From assembly GCA_965214875.1 (NCBI GenBank), contig OZ243980.1:3100001-3164000 (forward strand): DNA of 64,000 bases, written 5' to 3'. This document shows positions 18,473 through 28,332 of the stretch, piece by piece. The notes beneath the pieces are model-generated. The model did not search any database. It was not told where the DNA came from and worked only from the letters and a program-made list of their open reading frames with translations. The translations under genes and the position numbers were made by a program. Position 1 is the stretch's first letter, and the number at the start of each line of letters is the position of its first letter. Source of the stretch: CBDAUN01 sp965214875. Lineage in GTDB: Bacteria > Pseudomonadota > Gammaproteobacteria > Arenicellales > JAJDZL01.

Positions 18473-19350
18473 GAGAGATTAATTCTGACGACGTTATTCA
18501 AAAGCTGATTTCGGAGAAGTCCAAAGCTCTTGAGGGTCAGTTAGACGGAGAGGTGATCATGATCCGGGCGCCGATGGCACCTGAAGTTGATGATTTGGTA
18601 CGCCGCGAAGTTGAAGGTCTCGTAGCAAGACATGATTGCCACTCAAGATTAATTGTTGTGCTTGAAACTAATGGAGGATCAGTCGAAGTTGTTGAGCGAA
18701 TTCATGATGTCTTTAGGGAGCATTTCAAAGAGATCTACTTCATTATTCCGAATTTTGCATACTCGGCGGGCACCGTTCTCACGCTGTCTGGGGATGAGAT
18801 ATACATGGACTATTACTCGGTTCTTGGTCCCATTGATCCTCAGATACGAACTCGCGATGGTCGACAGGTTCCTGCGCTCGGATATCTTGAGAAATACAAA
18901 GAGTTAATTAAAAAGAGTGAGGAGGGCGAAATTACGCCCGCTGAAATGGAGTTTTTGGTGCGGAAATTTGATCCAGCTGAACTCTTTGCAGTTGAACAAG
19001 CAAGGAAGCATTCGGAGACCTTGATCTGCGATTGGTTGCCGAAGTATAAATTTAAGGATTGGAATCATCGAGACACCAGTGGTGATGAAGTTACGGCAGA
19101 TTACAGAAAAAAAAGAGCTACGGAAATCGCTGATTTGTTAGGGAACCCAAAAGAATGGAACACTCACGGTCGGGGCATTCCTCTCAGGACGCTTTGCTCT
19201 GAAAAGATTAAGCTGAAAATCAAAAACTTTGGGGAAGACGAAGAACTAAACACTGCAATCCGTGAATATTACGATCTCTTTATTGACTACTGCACTAAGC
19301 GTGGCGCCGATTTCGCTATTCATACAAAGCGCCGTTTGTTAATACTATGA
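18469..19350 (+). CDS. SDH_sah-type serine protease (ClpP/SppA-like fold)
   Basis: The 293-residue protein fits the serine dehydrogenase proteinase family (PF01972), a ClpP/SppA-like fold. Visible motifs: LIVVLETNGGSVEVVERI (oxyanion-side strand and helix), NFAYSAGTVLTLSGDEIYMD with the likely nucleophile Ser in YSAGT, and YSVLGPIDPQI after it. An N-terminal cytoplasmic helix precedes the core; no signal peptide. The ATG overlaps the stop of the TIR-like gene. In this context it may be a protease switched on by the TIR-like protein, but that is inference. Confidence 0.82.
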   Translation: MREINSDDVIQKLISEKSKALEGQLDGEVIMIRAPMAPEVDDLVRREVEGLVARHDCHSRLIVVLETNGGSVEVVERIHDVFREHFKEIYFIIPNFAYSAGTVLTLSGDEIYMDYYSVLGPIDPQIRTRDGRQVPALGYLEKYKELIKKSEEGEITPAEMEFLVRKFDPAELFAVEQARKHSETLICDWLPKYKFKDWNHRDTSGDEVTADYRKKRATEIADLLGNPKEWNTHGRGIPLRTLCSEKIKLKIKNFGEDEELNTAIREYYDLFIDYCTKRGADFAIHTKRRLLIL

Positions 19351-19358
19351 GGACAATC

Positions 19359-19559
19359 ATGACTATCTCAAAATCCGTTCAAGACTATGAGGATGAATTG
19401 GCAGAAATTCGCAGGAAACTTGAGGAAGCTGGTCACCATATTAAGTCCACAGGGGAGGGCGAGAGTGTGGGTCTCAAAGGCGACCTGGAGTTGCCCTATT
19501 CAACGTTGCCCAAGCTTCGCGGCGAACGGTGGAATAAAAAAACGATTGAAGGTTTCTAA
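19359..19559 (+). CDS. Small protein at end of TIR-like operon
   Basis: A 66-residue protein (MTISKSVQDYEDELAEIRRK) beginning with a charged predicted coiled-coil helix and ending in a short basic tail. I chose the ATG at 19359, with AGGA six bases upstream, over the ATG at 19347 that overlaps the preceding stop. No family recognised. Its position suggests an accessory, regulatory or immunity role in the operon. Confidence 0.5.
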   Translation: MTISKSVQDYEDELAEIRRKLEEAGHHIKSTGEGESVGLKGDLELPYSTLPKLRGERWNKKTIEGF

Positions 19560-19650
19560 CCCTGTCTGGGACACTTTTGTGGCGATTAACCCTGAGTAGG
19601 CATAAAAATCAGGCTACTTCAATTCGTAGCACCATGTTTTTGGGGTTCTA

Positions 19651-21168
19651 ATGGAAGAGGAAAAGGAATTTAGTGAGGATGACGTCTTTTCTGCTGGATT
19701 ATTGAAATCCCTTAACCGCATATTTGGTGCCGCGGTGCTACCTGTTGTGGAGCAGGTTGTCTGGGGTCAGATACATGTGAGACTGCCCGCCTCCTCCCGA
19801 AGGACGTAGTCCGAAGGGAGGAGGCGGGCGCGCGAAAATTTTTGAGGTAGCATAGTGCTTGATATTCATCCAACAGCCGAAAGGCGGGAGATAGCGCCAT
19901 GCAAATCAAATGTCCGCACCGCAAATTCTGCCGCCTCGACGCGATCCGCGACGAACTTTCGCCGCAGGCCGCCGAGCGCTTCGACAGTCTCGCGCTGTTC
20001 GACCAGCTTCGCCTTCAGGGCGCAACCGAAGCGACCGCCCTGAAGGCGATCGGCTGCTCCCGGGCGACGCTCTACCGCTGGAAGCGGCGCCTGCGCGAGC
20101 AGGGCGGCAGCACCAATGGACCGACCGCGAGCTCGAGCTGGTGCGCCAGGCGCGGCAGCGCTTTCCGCTGCGGGGGCGCGCCAAGATCCGCGCCGTGCTG
20201 GCGCGCGAGCACGGCTTCGCGCCCAGCGCCTCCACCACCGGGCGCATGATCGCCCGCCTGGTGCGCACCGGCCGGGCCGAGCCCGTCGCGTTCCATTACG
20301 GGCGCGTGAAACCCAAGCGGCAACGCAAGTTCGACCGCCACGCCCGCCGCTGGCGCTACGGCGCCCGCGGGCGAAAGCCCGGCCAGATGGTGCAGATCGA
20401 ACATACGGGCGTCGCCATCGACGCCGGCTTCGCGGTCAAGGAGTCCGAGGCCGTATGCCCGGTCTCGAAGCTTTGCTGCATGCGCGCGCCACCGCAACCT
20501 GCGCCTCGAAGTTCCTCGACCACCTGATCCGCCAGGCGCCGTTCGATATCGAGTCGGTGCAGGTCGACGGCGGCAGCGAGTTCATGGCCGAGTTCGAGAC
20601 CGCCTGCCGGCGCCGCGGCATCGCCCTGTTCGTGCTGCCGCCCAGAAGCCCCATTTGCAATGGCTGCGTCGAGCGCGCCAACGCGGCCGGCCGCTACGAG
20701 TTCCACCAGTTCTACGCCGGCGAGCTCAGCGTCGGCGCCCTCAACGTCGAACTGGCCAAATTCGAGCGCTTCTACAACGCCTATCGGCCGCATCAGGCGC
20801 TCGGACAACGCACGCCCATGCAGGCGTATAATGAAAACTTCAACCAAAGCGCGCTTGCTGCCTGAAAAGTCTCATATGTATTGAACCAGCACAAGGTTGG
20901 TCTAACTCTTGGTAACAAACTAAAATATCATCGACTTAAAAACCTTTTAAAGATTTGCGAAAAGGCAGAGATCGAGTTTGAAAAACGTGGGTTAAATCCA
21001 AAAGATCGGAAACACTTATCGTTATCAGTCGGACTTCCTTTTATTGAGAAAGCTTCTTATCAGAATGATGAGGTGTTACAGGAAAAATGGGTAAATTTTC
21101 TTGTTTCTTCGATTGATAATACAGATAGTGGTTTCAGGTCAGATCTAGATATTACCTATCATTTATAG
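19651..21168 (+). pseudogene. Abi-alpha / DUF4393-like gene split by IS481 copy B
   Basis: The 5' piece (19651-19763) encodes MEEEKEFSEDDVFSAGLLKS and about 18 more residues; the 3' piece resumes after the IS (20888-21168) with NKLKYHRLKNLLKICEKAEI and GLPFIEKASYQNDEVLQEKW, a segment typical of the DUF4393 (Abi-alpha) family. Both pieces share the AT-rich composition of the TIR-like operon just upstream. The 3' end is also cut short at an IS5-like remnant. Abi-alpha proteins are linked to abortive infection, which fits a defence island. Confidence 0.75.
19764..20887 (+). mobile_element. IS481-family element, copy B (defective)
   Basis: Bounded by GGTCAGATACATGTGAGAC and the inverted CTCATATGTATTGAACC. 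The transposase gene is broken: about 40 bp are missing after KRRLREQG (near 20105) and a second frameshift lies near 20487, so the product reads in three different frames. The first catalytic Asp is also changed (MVQIEHTGVA). It carries the same end hairpin as copy A. Confidence 0.9.
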
Positions 21169-21333
21169 TTTGCAGGGATCAAGCACTACTTTTGGCAATA
21201 TTCCCATGTCTTGCAAAGCTCCCTTTTCACCCGGGCACTCCCCTGTCTGGACCGAGCTTGTTCCGGCGGTCTGCGCCATCGCAGGGATCGCCATCAGCGT
21301 CATCAGCAGGGCGGTTGTCATCCATTGCTTCAT
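21163..21333 (-). pseudogene. Truncated exported-protein gene ending in IS5-like end
   Basis: The ATG at 21333 begins a clean signal peptide, MKQWMTTALLMTLMAIPAMA, followed by QTAGTSSVQTGECPG and then a tail read from the end of an IS5-like element (sequence near 21180-21220 is similar to the IS5-like fragment at 44908). So only the leader and about 15 mature residues of the original protein are left. Confidence 0.6.
21172..21224. mobile_element. IS5-like end remnant
   Basis: CAAGCACTACTTTTGGCAAT here resembles CAAGCACTACTTTTGACAAT at 44907, which borders an IS5-type transposase fragment. Only this end sequence is left; boundaries are approximate. Confidence 0.4.
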
Positions 21334-21363
21334 GGTAATCGGCTGATCGTCGGTTGCCAATCA

Positions 21364-21389
21364 AACGGGGCGCCGTTCAGCGCCCCGTT
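21364..21389 (-). terminator. GC-rich hairpin terminator
   Basis: AACGGGGCGC (21364-21373), loop CGTTCA, GCGCCCCGTT (21380-21389): a perfect 10-bp stem 28 bp beyond the stop of the minus-strand poly-C gene. Its core is like the terminator at 13874. Confidence 0.6.
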
Positions 21390-21416
21390 ATGGATTCATC
21401 CTTCGATTTTATCGAA

Positions 21417-22345
21417 TCAGTTCGCCGTCACCGTAAATTCGCACCACTCGGCATAGGGCGGAAAGCGCGAATCGCCGTTGTTGTAGGCACCCCGGAGCGC
21501 GCCGGTTGGCCATTTGGCTGGCCCGCAACCCGCCCCCGGCGCAAAGGTGGCGGTGTAGCCGTGCTGGTGGGCACGGCCACAGGTTAACCCGGAATTAACC
21601 GTCCCCCCGTCCGCTCGGGCGGAACTGGGTGCAGTTCTGTTGATTGATGTTGTCGGAGCAGGCTTGCCGTAGATGCGAATTCTGAAGGTGGCGCCGGAGA
21701 CGGTGGTTCTGGGGGTGGCGTCATGCGCAGCTTCAAAGCTAGGGGCAACCGTCTGCTGACTGTCGGCATCTTGACCACCCCCGTTGCACGGCGGATAGCC
21801 GCGATTGGCGGTGTAGTTAAAGCCCATGAAGTTGACCGTTCTCGAGCACTTGGGCTTGAGCCACCGGTAGGGGCAAGGTTCGATGGAGGCGGAGAGAGGG
21901 TTTCTGGGGTCGTACAGGTGCGGTGTGCTAACGCGAGAGGAATTGAAGTAGAACTTGGGCTTCAAGCCGGAGGTTCCGCAGGCCGTTGTTTTGTTACTTC
22001 CATTTACAAACATCACATCGCTGCCCATCAGCTCGATCACTAAAAACGTGGTATTTCCGCTGCCGGCTTCCACGCCGTTGTGATCGCCGAACATGATCCG
22101 ATCATTGATGCTGACGTTAGCCCCGGTGTTGGTGCCGACACTGACATTGCCATAACCGGCGCGGTTGCCGCTGCCGACATTGACCTGTCAAGCTGCCGTG
22201 GGGTTGGGGACAGGTTGTCTAGTGCAGCTTTCCCTGGGAACAAACTCCCGCGCCATCGCTGGCGTTGCTATGATTGTCGCCAGTAAGGCGGCCAGTATGG
22301 TCAGTCTAGCTAATAAGCGAGGGGGGGGGGATTTAAGCGTTTCAT
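21417..22345 (-). CDS. Phase-variable exported Cys-rich protein (OFF as read, with in-frame TGA)
   Basis: From the ATG at 22345 the frame reads MKRLN, ten C, then stops at TAG. Eleven (or eight) C would give the signal peptide PPPPRLLARLTILAALLA...TPAMA. Beyond it, after about 20 mature residues, a TGA (about 22189) interrupts the same frame, which then stays open for over 250 codons to 21417 (…PYAEWCEFTVTAN). The long part has many cysteines and a TTVSGATFRIRIY beta-strand motif. Either a decayed gene with both a phase switch and a nonsense change, or one needing readthrough. Confidence 0.6.
22321..22330 (-). repeat. Poly-C tract (minus strand), C10
   Basis: Ten G on the plus strand, starting 12 bases after the ATG of the minus-strand gene (codons MKRLN lie between). 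Frame restored by 8 or 11. Confidence 0.9.
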
Positions 22346-22504
22346 GGTGTTATTCCTATACAAGCGCGCCACACGTCGCGCGACAATATTGGCATAGTTT
22401 GATCTATTTTTCTTTACTTTTTGACAATATGCAAAGAATTAGGATTTTATGTTGTGCGTAAACTTGACTCCACAATGAGATATTGCTTGTCGGTTAATCC
22501 TTAA

Positions 22505-22969
22505 GTGGATATTTGCGACTACAGAAATCTGGCGGCTTGGAACCAGAAATTGCTGGACAAAGCCGGGTATTTGCTGATAACCAATATTCAAAATGCAGAC
22601 AGCGGGAGGCTCGCGGCCTTTGCAGGTAATGGAAAACTCGTCGGCCGCACTCGGACACCCGTGCCAAGTGTCAGTCTGGAGGAAGCAAAAGCTCTTGCGG
22701 TCCAGCTGAACTCAGCGCTTGGAAGAATCGCGATGCGCCGACTACTATCGAAGGAATTGAAGTGACCGATTTGGCAGCCCGGCGCTTTGATGAATGTTGT
22801 CGCGCCCAACATACGAGGTGTTGCAGGGAGCACTTGCAGATCTATCCTTTGCAATGGTTTCGAAGAGCTAAAAAGCAAGAACATTAACTTGTATCGTGAT
22901 GGATATACAAAAGTTCGGCAGAAAATTGATAAAACTGTCTCTGAGGCCGCTGGCTTATCTTTGGACTAG
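22505..22969 (+). pseudogene. Restriction-modification (methylase/specificity) C-terminal fragment
   Basis: One frame, interrupted only by a TGA at 22763-22765, reads ALAVQLNSALGRIAMRRLLS ... PIWQPGALMNVVAPN ... FEELKSKNINLYRDGYTKVR, a pattern like the target-recognition/C-terminal part of Type I-like or Eco57I-like N6-adenine methylases (LAVYLNS-GRI-L, P-x-WQP-AL). The N-terminal catalytic domain is absent. I call a decayed R-M gene; the family assignment is from memory of such proteins and is moderate. Confidence 0.45.
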
Positions 22970-23033
22970 ATCAGAAATTAGGGCAACCAGCTTGCCCAGG
23001 AACCCACAATAAGAGGAAAAATCCGCATGAACG

Positions 23034-23162
23034 ATGGTGAAGATTGAGAGTGGCGCGAAAGAAGCGGACAGGCCAACCACCTTTTTGTATGACTACGGTC
23101 GAAGCTCGGGCCAGCGTTCCAACTTCATCTTCGGGGAGGTTGCAACGAAGGTGCTTTATTAA
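23034..23162 (+). CDS. Short frame cut at ISNCY insertion, unrecognised
   Basis: An ATG-started frame (MVKIESGAKEADRPTTFLYD, 42 codons) ends in TAA formed with the first bases of the ISNCY element. It may be the start of a gene that belonged with the R-M remnant upstream. I do not recognise it and see no clear ribosome binding site. Confidence 0.3.
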   Translation: MVKIESGAKEADRPTTFLYDYGRSSGQRSNFIFGEVATKVLY

Positions 23163-24973
23163 TTAGTGCTTGCCAGAAAACCAAAATGTGATATCGTTGC
23201 TGATTGAAAACAATCGCTTAGCGGCGAGCGGCGGCGAAGAATTCGGCGGAAGCGCGGATTTCCCGCCGAAATGGGGTGAAACGCCCCGTTTCGCCGCAAT
23301 CTTCGAGGAAAAAGCGATGCGCTTGGCCCGCTCCGCCCAGCTCGAGATCGGCGCCGTGCCGATCGAGAACATCCACACCGGCGCCAAGTCGCGCGACGAC
23401 ATCCCGGCCATCCTGCTCGGCCTGCGGCATCTCTGCGCAAGCAAGGCCTTGCGGCGCCGGCGGGTGTTCGAGCTGCTCGAGGCCGAGGTCACGCCGGCGG
23501 CGCGCAAGGACGCCGGCCGGCCGGGCATGGACCTTTGGCGCATTCTGGCGCTGGCGTGCCCGAGCAGGGGCTCGGCTGCGACTTCGACCGGCTGGCGCAC
23601 ATGGCCAATCATGACGGGCTGGTGCGCCGGATGCCGGGGCATTCGCCGGCGCTCGGGCAGGCCTGCGAGCAGCAGGCGGCGGTCGCCAACGTCTCGCTTT
23701 CGGGTCCGAAGCTGCTGTCCGGGATCGGGCGGCTGGTGGCCGGGTCGGGCCGCGAGGCGGCCGGAAAAAAGCCTGGCGAGCCGTTGCGCGGGCGGGCCGG
23801 TTCGTTCTGCGTGGAGACCGACGCGCACTATCCGACCGATGTCAATCTGCTGCGGGACGCGCTGCGCTGCGCGGTGCGCACCGCGGCCAGGCTGGCGGAC
23901 AGCGCCGGGCTCGGCGGCTGGCGACAGCATGAGCATCTATCGCGGCAGGTCAAGAAGCGGTTCGACCGGGTGCGCGTGTCGAGGCGCAGCCGCAAGCATC
24001 CCGGGCGGGTCGAGCGGCATTTGTCGCTGAGCGCCCGCCTGGCCGGGCGCGCCGAGGCGACGCTGGCGCAGGCCGCCGAGCTGCCGCTGGCGGCCTGCGA
24101 GCACGCGCTGGCATGCGAGCTCGAGGGCTATCTTGGCCATGCGCGCCGCCAGCTCGAGCAGGCTAGGCGGCGACTGCTCGGGGGCGAGACCATCGCGCAC
24201 GGCGAGAAGGTGTTCTCGATCTTCGAGCCGCACACCCGCTGGGTGGCCGAGGGCAAGGCCGGCGTGCGCCAGGAGCTGGGCGTGCCGGTCGCCGTGGTCG
24301 AGGACCAGCGCCGGTTCATCCTGCACCGCCGGATCATGTGGCAGGGCGGCGACGCCGGCCATGCGGCGGCGCTGGTTGAAGGGGCGATGGAGCGGTTCGC
24401 CGACCTTCGGGCCTGCAGCTTCGACCGCGGCTTCCACTCGCCGGCGAACCAGGCCGAGCTCGGCGGGATGCTCGACGAGTGCGCGCTGCCGGCCAAGGGC
24501 CGGCCGAATGCCGAGGCTTCGGCGCGCGAGGGCCAGGAATGGTTCCAGGCGGCGCGCCGGCAGCATCCGGCGGTCGAGTCGGCCATCAATCATCTGGAGC
24601 ATTGCGGGCTCGGGCGGGCGCGCGCCCATGGCGAGCGCGGCTTCGAGCGGGCGGTGGCGCTGTCGGCGCTGGCGGCGAACCCCGAGCGGCTCGGGCGGCT
24701 GCTGCGGGACCAGGAGCGCAAGCGGCTCGCCCGCCGCGCGCGCCTGCGCGCCGCCTAGCGTCTCCGAACCCGTTTCCAAGCGACGATCCGGGCGGCCGGA
24801 GGCGCCCGCCTGGGCGGATGCCGCCCGCAATCCTCTTATGCGCCATTTTTTGTCGCATTCGGATGCCCGCTGCTGCATTCCGACCCTCGCCGCCGTCGCG
24901 GCAGCCGCGCCTTGTGCTCCCCCGGCACCGGCCGATACTTGAAATCAGAGGTTTTCTGGCAGACACTAATTAT
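23158..24973 (+). mobile_element. ISNCY-family insertion sequence
   Basis: Matched terminal repeats: TTAATTAGTGCTTGCCAGAA on the left and, inverted, AATAATTAGTGTCTGCCAGA on the right, both continuing with AAACC. Between them lies a very GC-rich transposase gene with a frameshift. About 1.8 kb, a usual size for this group. Confidence 0.85.
23317..24758 (+). pseudogene. ISNCY transposase, frameshifted
   Basis: The N-terminal part (LEIGAVPIENIHTGAKSRDD, then DAGRPGMDLWRILALA) is in one frame and the rest (LGCDFDRLAHMANHDGLVRR through FDRGFHSPANQAELGG) is in the next, with the switch near 23555. Together they match the whole ISNCY/IS1202-like transposase with its DDE core. A programmed shift is possible but there is no evident slippery heptamer, so I treat it as a mutation. 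Confidence 0.75.
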
Positions 24974-24974
24974 T

Positions 24975-25369
24975 TTCTAATTTTTCTTAATAAGAATATT
25001 CTTCATTTAACTTCACTTAATAAGCATTAAAACGTTGCTCCCATGCCTTACAGCGCTATGTTCTCCAAAAACCATCAAAAGATTTTTATTCAGCATAATT
25101 CAAAATTATTTAATAATGGGAATTCTTATTAAATTTCTTTTAATAAGGTATATGACACTACTTCGGCACACGACAGCACCATGGCTCGCTCAATGTCGCT
25201 AAAGTGCATTTCTCCACTGCAAAACAACCAATCCACAGCATATGAAAGTCGCAACGCGATAAACAATGATAGAGTCGCATTGATTCGATCAGATCTCACC
25301 AGAATGAAACGATGTTATGTGTAGTTTCTAGCGAAGCTCTCATCGCGCTATAGGGCCTCTCAAAATCTT
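24975..25369. promoter_or_regulatory. AT-rich region with four TTAATAAG repeats upstream of fic
   Basis: No gene is seen in these 395 bp. TTAATAAG occurs four times: within CTTAATAAG at 24986 and 25016, inverted as CTTATTAA at 25125, and as TTTAATAAG at 25139. Such iterated half-sites look like operators for a repressor of the Fic locus, though they could also be simple AT-rich sequence left beside the ISNCY end. Confidence 0.4.
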
Positions 25370-26563
25370 ATGCCTCATCATCGTACCGGAAGATATGACA
25401 TCACCTCGCATAGCGGAGAGACGGTTCAAGCATTCATCCCAAACCCATTGCCGCCCCGAGGAAAACTGGATATTGTTCGACTGCAGAAGCTTATCGATGG
25501 CGCTTTGGTCGCGATCGGCCGACTTGACAGCGTCACTGCAATTCTGCCCGATCCAGCGTTGTATTTGTCATCATTCATTAGAAAAGAAGCAGTTCTTTCA
25601 TCCCGAATTGAAGGCACGGCCTCCTCATTGTCTGACGTTTTGCTCTATGAATTGAACTCTCTGGGCAACAGAAGTAACGATGACGTTATCGAAGTGTCCA
25701 ACTATGCGAAGGCACTCGAACATGGAATGGAACGGATGGCAAAAGAGAACTTTCCATTAAGCAATCGACTAATCAAAGAAATACACGCAATTCTATTGAA
25801 GTCAGGTCGAGGCGGCCGTAAGTCTCCCGGCGAGTTTCGAACCTCCCAGAATTGGATTGGCGGCACCCGACCCGGCAATGCGCATTTCGTTCCCCCGCCT
25901 CCGCAACACGTCGGGCAATGCATGTCGGATTTGGAAAGATTTATTCACTCCGACCAGTCTCAGTACTCAGCCTTGATAAAAGCAGGACTGACTCATGCTC
26001 AGTTCGAAACCATACACCCATTCTTAGACGAGTAACGGCAGAGTTGGGCGAATGCTAATTGCGCTTCAACTCAATCGCGAAGGTTTGCTAACGCAGCCGA
26101 TTCTTTACATCAGCATGTACATCGACAAGCATCGGGAACAGTACTACAGCTTGCTAAATGGCATCAGATTAGATGGAACTGGCTTGCGTTCTTTCTCACC
26201 GCTGTGATGGAATCATCGGCGGATGCGGTCAGCGTCGCCCAACGACTCGCACAACAAGTTCAAAGAGACGAGGCTACGATTCGCCAATCTGGCAGGTTCA
26301 GGGGATCAGCCTTGCAGGTTCACCAAGCGTTGGCCCGGAACCCTGTATGGACACTTAAAGAGATTGCTCGGCACACCGGATTGTCATTTCCGGCAGCAAG
26401 CAACGGAATGAAATCTTTGGCGGAACTGAACATAGTCAATGAATATACCGAAAAAAGACATAACAGAATATTTGTCTACGCACAATACCTGTCGATTCTG
26501 AGCGGCGAGGATTCTGAGCACAACGAAAAATACCGGACAACGATTGAACCAGCAAATCGATGA
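25370..26563 (+). pseudogene. Fic-family protein, frameshifted at the catalytic motif
   Basis: The first frame (25370-26035) encodes a Fic N-terminal helical domain with the inhibitory-type motif SSRIEGT (S-x-x-x-E-G/N) and the start of the Fic core, ending in IHPFLDE-stop. One extra base in HPFLDGNGR shifts the frame; the next frame continues GRMLIALQLNREGLLTQPIL, and a second shift leads to FFLTAVMESSADAVSVAQRL and a C-terminal winged helix (WTLKEIARHTGLSFPAASNG). Full-length Fic-wHTH proteins AMPylate targets or regulate their own operon. Broken as read. Confidence 0.85.
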
Positions 26564-26737
26564 TCAGCTGAAGCCCTGCGCCGCAACCGCATCATGGCGT
26601 TGCCGGATCATTCTGAAAACAACTTCGAAACCAAAACAAAACGCCGAAGCAAGCCACATAGCCTGCTTCGGCGCGATAAGCATCAGGCGACTGAGAATTC
26701 TCAATCAGCGCTGACGCAAGGACAAGCGGCTCAAGAC

Positions 26738-28309
26738 CTAAACGTTGCCGGCACTCATCTCCCTGGCGATATGGTCCGCCTGCCGAATCGCCAGTGCGAC
26801 AATTGTCAGCGTCGGGTTTTCCGCGCCGCCAGTTGTAAATACCGAACCGTCCGATACGAACAGATTGTCGATATCGTGGGTCTGCCCCCATCGGTTTACA
26901 ACACCGTCGCGCGGATTATCCGACATGCGGTTCGTGCCAAGATTGTGGGTAGAAGGATATGGAGGCGTCGGGAAAGTCCGCGTTGCGCCGACCGCTTCAT
27001 ACACGGCTTGGCCTTGCTTGTACGCATGATTGCGCATCGCAATATCGTTGGGATGGTCGCTAAAGTGCACATTCGGCACCGGCAAGCCATACTGGTCCTT
27101 GACTTCGGTGTTGAGTGTCACACGGTTGGATTCTTGTGGCATGTCTTCGCCGACCAGCCACATGCCGGCCATGTTCTCATAGGCATCAAGCGCAGTCGTG
27201 AATTCTCTGCCCCATGCGCCCGGATCCAGAAACGCCGCCATAAACGGCAGTCCCAAAGCCAGTGTTTCCATTTCATACCCGCCAACGAAGCCGCGCGACG
27301 GATCATTGATGGCTTCGTCACCAATAATGCCGGCCATGGTCGTGCCGCGCCACATCTTGACCGGCTTGTCAAAGACTGCATAAACCGAACCAGTCATGTG
27401 CCGCATGTAATTCAGACCGATTTTGCCGGAACTGTTCGCGAGCCCATCCGGAAACATCGACGATGCCGAGTTGAGCAGCAGCCTCGGACTCTCAAACGTA
27501 TTGCCCGCAACACAAACGATGCGAGCCTTTTGCATGTGCATATTGCCATCCTGATCGAAATATTCGACACCGACCACTTTGCCTTGGTCATTGTGCACGA
27601 TGCGAGCTGCGTGGCAGCGCTCGCGAACTTCAAGATTTCCCGTCGCTTCACCGCGCGGAATGTCTGTGTAGGCGGCGGACCACTTCGCACCCCATTTGCA
27701 GCCCTGGAAGCAAAACCCCGTCTGCTGGCAAGCCAGCCGCTCATCATAGAATGCCGCATTGATTGCCATGCGGCCAGTGTGCACATCCTTGTAGCCAAGC
27801 GCTTTGGCACCTTTTTCAAAAACGAGATAGTTGTTGTTGCCGGGCAATCCTTCTCGGCCGCCGGTTCGCGTCACGCCGAGCTTATCTTCAGCTTTGGCGT
27901 ACCAAGGGTCCATCTCCTTATCGTCAATAGGCCAGTCCAGCAAACTTGCACCAGCAATATCGCCGTATACAGTGGCGGTTTTCCATTCATGCGGCTGGAA
28001 GCGCAACGAAGCGCCAGCCCAGTGAACGGTCGTGCCGCCTACGGCCTTGACAATCCATGCCGGCAAACCGCTGAAGTCCTTTGCGACTCTCCAGTCGCCT
28101 GATGTGGTTCGCGCATCAAGCCATGCAAGCTGGCCAAAACTATCCCATTCATCGTTGACGTAGTCCTCGGGCAGGTAGCGTCCCCCGGCCTCGAGCGCCA
28201 CTACTTTCACGCCTTTTTGCGCCAGTTCGTTCGCAAGTACGCCGCCGCCGGCTCCAGTGCCTATGACCAGTACAACACTGTCATCATTTAGATCAAATGT
28301 AGCTGTCAT
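26738..28309 (-). CDS. GMC-family FAD oxidoreductase (large subunit)
   Basis: The 523-residue flavoprotein has the N-terminal FAD motif VLVIGTGAGGGVLANELAQKG followed by VVALEAGGRY, and the C-terminal GMC signature region NLFVSDGSVFTTGGAENPTL with the active-site neighbourhood HNLGTNRMSDNPRDGVVN. It resembles gluconate 2-dehydrogenase/choline-dehydrogenase-like large subunits that work with a small Tat-exported partner, encoded 23 bp upstream at 28333. No signal peptide of its own, so it is probably co-exported with that partner. Substrate unknown. Confidence 0.88.
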   Translation of the reverse strand: MTATFDLNDDSVVLVIGTGAGGGVLANELAQKGVKVVALEAGGRYLPEDYVNDEWDSFGQLAWLDARTTSGDWRVAKDFSGLPAWIVKAVGGTTVHWAGASLRFQPHEWKTATVYGDIAGASLLDWPIDDKEMDPWYAKAEDKLGVTRTGGREGLPGNNNYLVFEKGAKALGYKDVHTGRMAINAAFYDERLACQQTGFCFQGCKWGAKWSAAYTDIPRGEATGNLEVRERCHAARIVHNDQGKVVGVEYFDQDGNMHMQKARIVCVAGNTFESPRLLLNSASSMFPDGLANSSGKIGLNYMRHMTGSVYAVFDKPVKMWRGTTMAGIIGDEAINDPSRGFVGGYEMETLALGLPFMAAFLDPGAWGREFTTALDAYENMAGMWLVGEDMPQESNRVTLNTEVKDQYGLPVPNVHFSDHPNDIAMRNHAYKQGQAVYEAVGATRTFPTPPYPSTHNLGTNRMSDNPRDGVVNRWGQTHDIDNLFVSDGSVFTTGGAENPTLTIVALAIRQADHIAREMSAGNV

Positions 28310-28332
28310 GATTGCAATCCTCCCTGCAAGCC

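Noticed and set aside
23937..24878. Long minus-strand frame over the ISNCY element
   Set aside because: Shadow of the very GC-rich transposase; composition is an Arg/Ala/Gly-rich artefact.
26594..28102. Plus-strand frame of about 500 codons over the GMC oxidoreductase
   Set aside because: Antisense of a gene with clear FAD and GMC motifs; the plus-strand product has no recognisable fold.
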